52,758 bases of DNA from Chloroflexota bacterium (GTDB lineage Bacteria; Chloroflexota; Limnocylindria; QHBO01): positions 1 to 52,758 of the forward strand of contig JACDEL010000008.1 in NCBI GenBank assembly GCA_013816405.1. The letters run 5' to 3'. A program made the translations under genes and the position numbers. The notes under the pieces are model-generated. The model did no database searches. It had not been told where the DNA came from and saw nothing but the letters and a program-made list of their open reading frames with translations. Below, piece after piece: positions 1-6,817 of this stretch (position 1 is its first letter; each line of letters starts with the position of its first letter).

Positions 1-280
1 CGCCGTCGTCCATCGGTCGCGGCGCAAAGCCGGTCGGACGGGGCGGGCGGTCGCCGAAGCTGCGCTCACGGGGCGGGCCGGAGAATTCGCCGCCTTCGCG
101 CTGCGGGCGGTCGCCATAGGCGGGGCGATCCCGCTGCGGCCGGTCGCCGTAGGCGGGGCGATCCCGCTGCGGCCGGTCACCGAAGCTAGGGCGGTCACCG
201 GGAGGTCGTCCGGGGCCGCCGGGTCGGCCGCCGCCGGGGCGTCGGTCAGGTCGTCGATCGTATGGCATCGGGCTCACCAT
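1..280 (-). CDS. Gly/Arg/Pro/Asp-rich repeat protein, N-terminal fragment
   Basis: The frame opens with ATG at 280 (MVSPMPYDRRPDRR) and runs off the window edge, so only the first 93 residues are visible. All of it is low complexity, rich in Arg, Pro, Gly and Asp, with the unit GDRPQRDRPAY repeated. No folded domain is visible. Arg/Gly-rich disordered tails of this kind are common on bacterial RNA-acting proteins such as DEAD-box helicases, pseudouridine synthases and RNases, so an RNA-linked role is a guess from composition. It lies 33 bases behind the TPM-domain gene on the same strand and may be co-transcribed with it. The start is supported by the absence of an alternative in the short gap, but no clear ribosome binding site is seen. 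Confidence 0.6.
   Translation of the reverse strand, partial: MVSPMPYDRRPDRRPGGGRPGGPGRPPGDRPSFGDRPQRDRPAYGDRPQRDRPAYGDRPQREGGEFSGPPRERSFGDRPPRPTGFAPRPMDDG
109..174. repeat. Two tandem 33-bp coding repeats
   Basis: Positions 109-141 and 142-174 differ at only one visible position, and a third, diverged copy begins at 175. The period is a multiple of three, so each copy encodes eleven residues (GDRPQRDRPAY-like) in the minus-strand gene. Copy number could change without breaking the frame. Confidence 0.85.
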
Positions 281-313
281 AGCCGCTGGACCGCCGGGGC
301 GCCAGCAGCGGGC

Positions 314-2038
314 TTAGAAGCTGCCGCCACCACCCCCGCCGCCGGAGCTGCCACCACCGCTAAAGCCGCCGCCACCCGACGACGATGAAGGCGGGGAAGA
401 CCCGATGCCGCCAACCGCACTGAACATGCCCCCGATGTCCGGCATGCCGGAGCCGGAGAAGATGCTCCCGCCGGCCATCCCGGCCTGCATGGATGCTGCG
501 GGAGAGCTTCCGAGCCACAGCGGGTAGTAGACGCCGGTGGCCGTCGACGGGTCCTTCTCGTGGTCCTGGAGCGTGCGCTGCAGGACAGTCGCGACCTCGT
601 CGTGCAGCCCGAGGGCGAAGCCCCACATGACCGCCTTGTCGGGAGTGTTGGCGAGGAGCTTGACGTTTGGATCGGCGACGACCTGCTCCATGCTGCGCGC
701 CTGCTCCATCGTCTTCTGGAGCGTGCGCCGAAACGCCTTGAGCATGGCGTCGACATAGGCGCCGTTGGGGGTCCGCTGCGACATGAACTGACCGATCACC
801 CACGTCAGCGCCCCACCGGCACCCGTCGCCGCACCAAGCAGCGTCAGCCCCGACATCGGGATCAGGAATCCGCCCAGGACGAAGAGCCCGCCGAGGAGCA
901 TCTCGCCGATCCCGATGAAGCTCCAGCGCGTGATGAGCTGGGATGGAGGGCGCGTGAACCAGCCGAGGTGAACCACGTCGTTCTCGAGTGCGCCGCGCGT
1001 CGCCTTGAGCAGGTCGTTGAGCTCCCAGAGCCGCTCGCGCGAGATGATGCCCGTCGCGAGCGCCTGCTGGCGCAGCAGGTCCCACGCATCTCGCTCGGCG
1101 CCTCCCAGGCGACCCCCGGTTGGCGCCTCGTCGCGGATCTCGATTGCCGGGTCGAGGAGCGGGTCCGGCTCGTCATCGGACTTCGCCTTGCCGGCCCGAT
1201 CGAGATTCTGGAAGGCGATCCGGCCGGTGCTGGCCAGCTCCATCAGCAGTGTGTTGATCGAGTGCTGCGTCGCCTTTCCCTGGAGGACCACGGTGGCCAG
1301 CGGCGGTGTCATGTCGGCCGGCGGACCGGCCATCAGGATCGATGGCGAGTCAAGGACCTCCGGATCGTCCCCCTCGCGGCGCCAGGCGCGGAACGCGAAA
1401 CCGGCGATCAGCAGGAAGCTGAGCGGAGCCCCGATGATGCCGACCACCCCGTTGACCTGGCGCAGGAAGTTGAGCCGCGCCGTCGCAGCCGGGGTGATCG
1501 CCGCATCGATCAGGTTTACCGCCTCGATGAGGCCGCCACCGATCTGCCCCTGCCCGGCTGCCGGCAGAATCACCTCGTCGAACAGCGACTGGAGATCGCC
1601 CTGCGAAAGGTAGCCACGCAGGAACCCGGCGCCGGCGTAGTAGTGGGCCTGCCCGTGGACCAGGTTTGGCTCAAAGCTGATCAGGATGACGAGCCCGTCG
1701 TCAAAGCCCGCGCGGCCGACCTCCCATTGATCAAGGAGTGCCTGGGCGGCCGCCAGGTTCGACTCTGGCGTGGCGAACTCGTCGACCTGTACATAGACGG
1801 CCAGCTCGGCGCGGCTGCGCGCCTCGATCGTGTCGATCCGGGATTCCAGCGCCTGCTCGACCCCCGGGTCGAGCGCCCCGGCGGGGTCATAGACCGCCTG
1901 CCCGTTGACGGGGTCCGCGAACCGGTGCTCACTGGACGAGATCCCGGGGAAGCCGAAGACCCCAACGACGATGACGATCGCCCAGAACAGGAAGAAGACG
2001 ACGCTGCTGGCGACGCGGAAGAAGCGGAACACACCCAC
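314..2038 (-). CDS. TPM-domain / DUF2207-like membrane protein
   Basis: The 574-residue protein opens with a membrane segment (about residues 10-33). A TPM domain follows (about 40-185), recognisable from the YDPAGALDPGVEQALESRID start, the DDGLVILIS strand and the YYAGAGFLRGYLS turn. Two further membrane segments lie near 200 and near 370-410. It ends in a Gly/Ser-rich tail (GGGGFSGGGSSGGGGGGGSF) typical of DUF2207/TPM proteins. TPM domains are extracytoplasmic and some act as phosphatases or membrane-protein assembly factors; the role here is unknown. The GTG start at 2038 is chosen because a TATCCT -10 hexamer ends six bases upstream, which would give a leaderless message separate from the gene before it. 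Confidence 0.85.
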   Translation of the reverse strand: MGVFRFFRVASSVVFFLFWAIVIVVGVFGFPGISSSEHRFADPVNGQAVYDPAGALDPGVEQALESRIDTIEARSRAELAVYVQVDEFATPESNLAAAQALLDQWEVGRAGFDDGLVILISFEPNLVHGQAHYYAGAGFLRGYLSQGDLQSLFDEVILPAAGQGQIGGGLIEAVNLIDAAITPAATARLNFLRQVNGVVGIIGAPLSFLLIAGFAFRAWRREGDDPEVLDSPSILMAGPPADMTPPLATVVLQGKATQHSINTLLMELASTGRIAFQNLDRAGKAKSDDEPDPLLDPAIEIRDEAPTGGRLGGAERDAWDLLRQQALATGIISRERLWELNDLLKATRGALENDVVHLGWFTRPPSQLITRWSFIGIGEMLLGGLFVLGGFLIPMSGLTLLGAATGAGGALTWVIGQFMSQRTPNGAYVDAMLKAFRRTLQKTMEQARSMEQVVADPNVKLLANTPDKAVMWGFALGLHDEVATVLQRTLQDHEKDPSTATGVYYPLWLGSSPAASMQAGMAGGSIFSGSGMPDIGGMFSAVGGIGSSPPSSSSGGGGFSGGGSSGGGGGGGSF

Positions 2039-2044
2039 GTCGGC

Positions 2045-2050
2045 AGGATA
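2045..2050 (-). promoter_or_regulatory. -10 element TATCCT, leaderless start of TPM gene
   Basis: On the minus strand the hexamer ends six bases before the GTG at 2038, placing transcription start at or next to the start codon. No -35 is evident. Confidence 0.55.
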
Positions 2051-2065
2051 GACGCCCGGCAGCGA

Positions 2066-2527
2066 CTAGGAGCAGGTCACCGCCAGGCTGGCCGGCACCT
2101 GGGCCAGGCCGGGGATGCGTTCTGAGAAGGTGACCGTGGCTCCGCCCTGCACCTGCGGCGAGACGGTGGAGCGGATACGCAGCACCAGGTTGGATGCGTC
2201 GCGCACGGTGAGCTGACATTTCGCTCGACCCGCGCGCGTCCCCTGGTTGGTCACTCGCAGCTCGACCACCACGGCGTCTGGCGGGTCCCTGCTCCAGCCC
2301 AGCGCCTCCCCTCTGAACGGGCCGATCCCGCGCAGCGAGAGGCTTGCCGCGATCGCCATGAGCGCGACTCCTGCCACGATGGCGACCACGATCGTGCCGT
2401 GGTACTGCGTCGCGGACGGGGTGGCCATGCCGGCCCGGTTGCAGATCTCACAGATCGTCTCATCGGGACCGATCTGGCGTCCGCACTTGTAGCAGTTGCG
2501 CAGGGGGCGACGGTCGGCTGGCCTCAC
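2066..2527 (-). CDS. Zinc-ribbon, single-pass membrane protein
   Basis: About 153 residues. An N-terminal zinc ribbon (NCYKCGRQIGPDETICEICN, two CxxC pairs) is followed by one membrane segment (IVVAIVAGVALMAIAASL). An extracytoplasmic beta-rich domain then reads like a FxLYD or CARDB fold (VVVELRVTNQGTRAGRAKCQLTV). The GTG start at 2527 overlaps the stop of the DUF1684 gene by four bases (GTGA). This is preferred over a longer frame beginning at 2623, which would run 96 bases into that gene. Translational coupling with DUF1684 is therefore likely. The family is unassigned; a sensor or envelope role is possible but unproven. Confidence 0.7.
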   Translation of the reverse strand: MRPADRRPLRNCYKCGRQIGPDETICEICNRAGMATPSATQYHGTIVVAIVAGVALMAIAASLSLRGIGPFRGEALGWSRDPPDAVVVELRVTNQGTRAGRAKCQLTVRDASNLVLRIRSTVSPQVQGGATVTFSERIPGLAQVPASLAVTCS

Positions 2528-3147
2528 GACGCTGGGGTCAGTCGCTCGCCGGCGCGAATCGGGGTGGTGAGCCAGTTCTCGGGTGGGGCCAGCGGGCAGC
2601 TCCAGATCGGGTCGTAGACGCACGACGGGTGGTAGGCGTAGTTGAAGTCGATCACCAGCTCGTCATCCTCCGAGCCGAGATCCGCGCCCTTGCCGGAATC
2701 CCACAGGTAGCGGCCACCGCCGTATGTCTCGGTGCCGCTGGTGCCGTCGCGAAACGGGATGAAGATCCCGCCCGCGTACTCGTTCAGCCAGTAGACCGCC
2801 AGCCTCGTCGGCGTCCCGTCGACCGCGAAGCTGACCCAGCCGATCCTCGTGTAGGCCATCGACGGTCCGGGTCCGGAGCGAGGGACGTCGAGCGGCGGCG
2901 CATCGGGATCGGGCTCGAGCGCCGGACGGAAGGCGAGCGCTGGCGCGTACCGCCAGTACGCCAGCCCGCGGAATTCACGCCGCGCCGGGGCCGGCACCGG
3001 CGACGAGGGATGCGAGGCAAAGAGGCGGTCCTTGGCCGCGCGGAATCCGAGCAGCCGAGCCGGCTCCGCGCGCGCGTCGTTGCGCAGCAGGCCGTACGAC
3101 GCCGCCACACGGCGACGCCAATCGAGGAGGTCGAGGTGCTCGGACAT
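2524..3147 (-). CDS. DUF1684 family protein
   Basis: The 207-residue protein carries the DUF1684 C-terminal signature: FIPFRDGTSGTETYGGGRYL, then a DFNYAYHPSC segment and a CPLAPPENWL motif followed by IRAGER. The family is cytoplasmic and of unknown function; its conserved Cys and His residues suggest a metal or active site. The ATG at 3147 (MSEHLDLLDW) is chosen over an in-frame ATG at 3198. A TACACT hexamer lies ten bases upstream of 3147, and the extra upstream residues look unlike the family. It is coupled to the zinc-ribbon gene downstream. Confidence 0.85.
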   Translation of the reverse strand: MSEHLDLLDWRRRVAASYGLLRNDARAEPARLLGFRAAKDRLFASHPSSPVPAPARREFRGLAYWRYAPALAFRPALEPDPDAPPLDVPRSGPGPSMAYTRIGWVSFAVDGTPTRLAVYWLNEYAGGIFIPFRDGTSGTETYGGGRYLWDSGKGADLGSEDDELVIDFNYAYHPSCVYDPIWSCPLAPPENWLTTPIRAGERLTPAS

Positions 3148-3157
3148 CGGTCCGGAA

Positions 3158-3163
3158 AGTGTA
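3158..3163 (-). promoter_or_regulatory. -10 element TACACT before DUF1684 gene
   Basis: The minus-strand hexamer lies ten bases before the ATG at 3147, predicting a leader of only a few bases. Confidence 0.5.
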
Positions 3164-3216
3164 CGGGCGGCGCCGCCCGGAGGCTGCGCCGCCCGCATCG
3201 GTCTCAGGGTGAGGGC

Positions 3217-4152
3217 CTACAGCAGGCCGTTGTCCTTGAGGAACTGCGTGGCCACGTCGGGGATCTCGTCATGGTTCACCACGATTGCCTCCCCCAGCTG
3301 GGTGAGGGCCTCCGTAGTGAGCTTGGCGGTGATCGCGTTCAGCGTCTCGGCGAAGTCCGCCGAGGCCGCATCGGCCAGCTCCTTGGTGGCAATCGCAACG
3401 AGGTTCTGGGCCGGCTGCAGGTGCTTGTCATCCGTGAGCAGCACGAAGTTCATGCTCGAGATCTCGGGCTGCGTGGTGCAGACCTGGGCGACACCGATGG
3501 CGCTGTCGTTCAGCGATGTGGCGATGTCCGTGCTGCATGGCGGCAGGCTCTCCACCTGCAGCGTGGCGAGGTCGATGCCGTAGGTGGACTTCAGGCCCGG
3601 GCCGCAGAGCGGGTTGGTCGGGCAGCCCTCAGCCACGCCCCAGACCAGCTTGTCGGCGACTGCCGCAAGGTCGCTCATGGTCTTCAGGCTGTACTGGTCG
3701 GCCGTCTCCTTGCGGACGGCAAAGCCGTCGGCATCAGTGCCAGGCGAGAAGTCGAATGAGACCCAGCCCTTGTCGGCGAGCGCCGACTGCATGTTGTCCC
3801 ACGCCTTCTGCGGGTCGGGCGGGAGGTCGGTGATGCCGAGTCCCTGGCCCGCCAGGCCGCCGAGGTACTCGGGGATCAGGTTGACGTCGCCGTTCGCCAG
3901 TGCGCTGTGCACGGCGGGCCGCTCACCGATCTCGAGGTGGCGCTCGACGGTGTAGCCACTGGCCTCCAGGGCCTGGGCATACATCTCGCCGGTGACGGCC
4001 GCCTCCCAGAAGCCGGCGGATCCGACCTTCACGGTTGGCTTGTTGGCTGCCGCGCTTCCGCTTGGCGAGCCCCCGCTCCCACCCGGCGTGCAGGCGCTCA
4101 GAACGAGCACCAGCGACGCCGCCCCGAGAGCGAGCGTGCGGTATCTCCGCAT
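3217..4152 (-). CDS. opuAC: Glycine betaine/choline-type ABC transporter substrate-binding lipoprotein
   Basis: The 311-residue protein starts with a lipoprotein signal (MRRYRTLALGAASLVLVLSAC, lipobox Cys21). The mature part is an OpuAC/ProX-type quaternary-amine binding domain, with the conserved VKVGSAGFWEAAVTGEMYAQ opening and the NLIPEYLGG segment. It should sit anchored outside the membrane, capturing betaine, choline or carnitine for the permeases encoded just upstream. The start has a strong ribosome binding site (AAGGAGGACCC) ending two bases before the ATG. Its own promoter and an inverted repeat separate it from the permease genes, so it can be made in excess over the membrane parts, as is common for binding proteins. 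Confidence 0.9.
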   Translation of the reverse strand: MRRYRTLALGAASLVLVLSACTPGGSGGSPSGSAAANKPTVKVGSAGFWEAAVTGEMYAQALEASGYTVERHLEIGERPAVHSALANGDVNLIPEYLGGLAGQGLGITDLPPDPQKAWDNMQSALADKGWVSFDFSPGTDADGFAVRKETADQYSLKTMSDLAAVADKLVWGVAEGCPTNPLCGPGLKSTYGIDLATLQVESLPPCSTDIATSLNDSAIGVAQVCTTQPEISSMNFVLLTDDKHLQPAQNLVAIATKELADAASADFAETLNAITAKLTTEALTQLGEAIVVNHDEIPDVATQFLKDNGLL

Positions 4153-4207
4153 TGGGTCCTCCTTGATGAATGGGGCTTGTTGCGCCGCGCTCCTGCGCGA
4201 CCGCCCG

Positions 4208-4213
4208 AGTCTA
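4208..4213 (-). promoter_or_regulatory. -10 element TAGACT for opuAC
   Basis: The hexamer reads TAGACT on the minus strand, 55 bases before the ATG. It gives a leader of about 48 bases that contains the AAGGAGG site. Confidence 0.5.
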
Positions 4214-4225
4214 GCAAAGCTCCCC

Positions 4226-4257
4226 CGACACCACAGATCCGGCGTTTGGTGGTGTCG
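4226..4257. repeat. 9-bp perfect inverted repeat between permease and binding-protein genes
   Basis: CGACACCAC (4226-4234) and GTGGTGTCG (4249-4257) are separated by 14 bases. The repeat lies ten bases past the permease stop codon and overlaps the place where a -35 for the opuAC promoter would fall. No T-run follows on the minus strand, so it could be a terminator-like RNA hairpin that sets relative expression, or an operator. Confidence 0.6.
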
Positions 4258-4266
4258 AGGTGCCGA

Positions 4267-5013
4267 TCATGACGGGACGATCGCGGGCCCGGCTGGCAGC
4301 TGCGGCGGCTCCACCCAGCTCGCGTCACCGGCCGCCGCCAGCCCGGGCGAGACTGCCCGGCGCTGGAGCCAGGCGAATGCCAGCTCGGTCAGGATCGCAA
4401 GCAACGCGACCATGACCGCGGCTGCGAAGACCCGGACCTCGTCGCTCAGCGCCAACCCCTGCAGGATGTACGCGCCGAGGGTCCCGCCGCCGACCAGGGC
4501 CGCCAGCGGGGCGGTGGCGACAACCGCCACCGCCGAGACGCGGATCCCCGCAAGGATCACCGTCAGCGCCACCGGCACCTCCACCCGCATCAGCAGCTGG
4601 AGCTCATGCATCCCCATCCCGCGCGCTGCCTCCCGGAGTTCGTCATCCACGGCGCGCAGGCCGGCGTAGGTGTTCGTGACGATCGGCGGGATGGCCAGCG
4701 CCACCAGCCCGATGAAGGCCGGCAGGAACCCGATCCCCGCGCGCTGGAACAGCCCGGTGCTGATCGGGTAGGCAATTCCCAGCCAGCCGAGTGATGGCAC
4801 CGCCCGCCCGATGTTGCTGACAGCGACCGCGAACCGAGCGCCCCGCCCGGTGTGCCCGATGTACAGGCCGATCGGCAACGCGATGGCGACCCCGACGGCC
4901 AGTGAGACAACAGACAGCGAGAGGTGCTGCCAGAGCCGCAGCGGGATCGCATTGTTGCCGGTCCAGTTGGCGGGATCGGTGAACCAGGCCAGGACCTGGG
5001 CCAGGAAGTCCAT
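4267..5013 (-). CDS. Quaternary-amine ABC transporter permease (second)
   Basis: The 248-residue protein has about six membrane helices and the binding-protein-dependent permease loop (LREAARGMGMHELQLLMRVE), the EAA motif that docks the ATPase. It belongs to the OpuBB/OpuCB/ProW family and should pair with the neighbouring permease to form the betaine/choline channel. The ATG at 5013 (MDFLAQVLAWF) is preferred to an ATG at 5043 because it follows the other permease's stop codon by five bases, whereas 5043 would overlap it. The AVGGGTLGAYILQG-like region near residue 180 is typical of the family. Confidence 0.88.
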   Translation of the reverse strand: MDFLAQVLAWFTDPANWTGNNAIPLRLWQHLSLSVVSLAVGVAIALPIGLYIGHTGRGARFAVAVSNIGRAVPSLGWLGIAYPISTGLFQRAGIGFLPAFIGLVALAIPPIVTNTYAGLRAVDDELREAARGMGMHELQLLMRVEVPVALTVILAGIRVSAVAVVATAPLAALVGGGTLGAYILQGLALSDEVRVFAAAVMVALLAILTELAFAWLQRRAVSPGLAAAGDASWVEPPQLPAGPAIVPS

Positions 5014-5018
5014 CGGCT

Positions 5019-5681
5019 TCAGGCCTCGTGGGCCCGCGCCCACGGCGTCAGCCGCCGCTGCAGCAGCTGCAGCCCCAGGTCGACAGCGGTCGAGAGCAGG
5101 ACGACGATAACGACGCCGGTGATAGTCGCCGTCGGGAAGCGACGCTGTACGCCGATGTTCACGATCAGGTAGCCCAGTCCGCCCATCCCGATCAGGGTGG
5201 CGATGGTGACGAGGCCGATCGTGGTCACCGTGGCGATTCGCAGGCCGGCAACGATGATCGGCATCGCGATCGGCAGCTCGACCCGCCAGAGGCGTTGCCG
5301 ATCCGTGTAGCCCATCCCGCGCGCCGCCTCGATCACCTCGGGCGGCACGCCGCGCAGTCCCGTGACCATGTTGCGCACCAGGATCACCAGCGTGTAGCTG
5401 ACCAGGGCGATCTCGGCAGTGAGCAGTGAGAGCCCGGTGATCGGGATGAAGAGCACGAACAGCGCGATGCTCGGAATCGCGTACAGGATGCCGCTGATGG
5501 CGAGGATGGGCCCATAGATGAACGGGTAGCGGCGCACCGCCAAGGCTAACCCGAAGGAGATCACGAAGCCCGCTGCCACAGCGATGACGGTGACCAGGAT
5601 GTGTTCGCCGATGCGTTGCCAGAGCATGTCAAGGTGCTGCAGCACCCAGTCGAGACGGAAGAGCGGCTCCCCCTCGGTCAT
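5019..5681 (-). CDS. Quaternary-amine ABC transporter permease (first)
   Basis: The 220-residue protein has five to six membrane helices and an EAA loop (VIEAARGMGYTDRQRLWRVE). It is an OpuBB/OpuCB-type inner-membrane subunit. The ATG at 5681 overlaps the stop of the ATPase gene (ATGA), so the two are translationally coupled. The GMGGLGYLIVNIGVQRRF segment near residue 165 is the usual ending of the transmembrane domain. Together with the other permease and the CBS-containing ATPase it forms an osmoprotectant importer. Confidence 0.88.
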   Translation of the reverse strand: MTEGEPLFRLDWVLQHLDMLWQRIGEHILVTVIAVAAGFVISFGLALAVRRYPFIYGPILAISGILYAIPSIALFVLFIPITGLSLLTAEIALVSYTLVILVRNMVTGLRGVPPEVIEAARGMGYTDRQRLWRVELPIAMPIIVAGLRIATVTTIGLVTIATLIGMGGLGYLIVNIGVQRRFPTATITGVVIVVLLSTAVDLGLQLLQRRLTPWARAHEA

Positions 5682-6817
5682 CTGACGGTTGCCGCCGGGG
5701 CGCGCAGGACCTCGGAGATAGCGTCCACGCTGACCACCCCAAGCACCCGTTCAGCTTCGTCGACGACGACTCCCAGCTGAACCGATGAGCCCAGCATGGC
5801 CGACAGCGCGTCGCGCAGCGTGCTCTCGGGCTGGAGCGTGGGGGAGCCCGGCGTCGCGTCGTCCGGCGTCACGCCATCGTCGCCACTGAGATCGCGGCGC
5901 TCGATCCAGCCGATCGGCTTGTCCGACTCGTCGAGCAGCAGCGCGTATTCCGCCCCCGCCTCGTCCAGGCGTCGACGCACGTCAGCACGGGCCTCTCCGA
6001 CTCGCGCGGTGGTCGGCGAGGTCAACGCCAGGTCGCGAACCCGTCCCAGCGAGAGTCGCTTCAGACCTCGATCGGCCCCAACAAAGCGCGAGACGAACTC
6101 GCTGGCGGGTTCGGCGAGGATCGCGTCGGGGGTGTCGTACTGCGCAAGGATCCCGCCGCGCTGCAGGATCGCGATGCGGTCCGCCATCTTGATCGCCTCG
6201 TCGACATCGTGGGTCACGAAGACGATCGTCTTGCGGACTTGGGCCTGCAGGCGCAGGAACTCGTTCTGCAGCCGATCCCGCAGGATCGGGTCCACGGCGC
6301 CGAACGGCTCGTCCATCAACATCAGCGGCGGATCGGCCGCCAGGGCGCGGGCCACCCCCACCCGCTGACGCTCACCCCCCGAGAGCGCCGACGGGTACCG
6401 ATCCCGGTAGGTCGCGGGATCGAGCCGGACGAGGTCGAGCAGCTCCTCGACCCGATCGCGGACGCGCGTCTCTGGCCAGCGCAGCAATCGCGGCACCACT
6501 GCCACGTTCTCGGCCACGGTGAGGTGCGGGAACAGTCCGACCTGCTGGATGACGTAGCCGATCCGGCGCCGCAGCTCCACCGCAGGCAGTCGCATCACGT
6601 CCTCGCCGTCGATCGTGATCCGGCCGGTGGTCGGCTCGATCAGCCGGTTGATCATCTTCATGGTCGTCGTCTTGCCGCAACCCGACGGGCCGACCAGCAC
6701 AACGATCTCGCCGGCGGGGATGGTCAGCGAGAGGTCGGAGACGGCCGGCGGAGTGCCCGCCGGGCCGTAGCGCTTGCTCACGTGATCGAGGGTTACGACC
6801 GCCGCGCTGCTGGTCAC
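5678..6817 (-). CDS. opuCA: Glycine betaine/choline ABC transporter ATP-binding protein with CBS pair
   Basis: The 379-residue protein has Walker A (GPSGCGKTTT), the ABC signature (LSGGERQRVGVARAL) and Walker B (LMLMDEPFGAVD). Its C-terminal third is a tandem CBS module (about residues 255-370), as in OpuAA/OpuCA proteins, where the CBS pair senses ionic strength or cyclic di-AMP. The GTG at 6817 (MTSSAAVVTLDHVSKRYG) is chosen because it overlaps the upstream gene's stop by four bases (GTGA). A longer frame to 6913 would only add residues lying inside that gene. It energises uptake through the two permeases that follow. Confidence 0.9.
   Translation of the reverse strand: MTSSAAVVTLDHVSKRYGPAGTPPAVSDLSLTIPAGEIVVLVGPSGCGKTTTMKMINRLIEPTTGRITIDGEDVMRLPAVELRRRIGYVIQQVGLFPHLTVAENVAVVPRLLRWPETRVRDRVEELLDLVRLDPATYRDRYPSALSGGERQRVGVARALAADPPLMLMDEPFGAVDPILRDRLQNEFLRLQAQVRKTIVFVTHDVDEAIKMADRIAILQRGGILAQYDTPDAILAEPASEFVSRFVGADRGLKRLSLGRVRDLALTSPTTARVGEARADVRRRLDEAGAEYALLLDESDKPIGWIERRDLSGDDGVTPDDATPGSPTLQPESTLRDALSAMLGSSVQLGVVVDEAERVLGVVSVDAISEVLRAPAATVR

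Noticed and set aside
109-200. Repeats at the window start as a CRISPR-like array
   Set aside because: Units are directly adjacent with no spacers, and the period of 33 is an in-frame coding repeat.
560-2125. A 521-codon open frame antisense to the TPM gene, and similar ones over the acyl-CoA dehydrogenase, gdhA and 28628 genes
   Set aside because: These are shadows of genes with clear domains and show the Arg/Gly/Asp-rich composition of frame artefacts.
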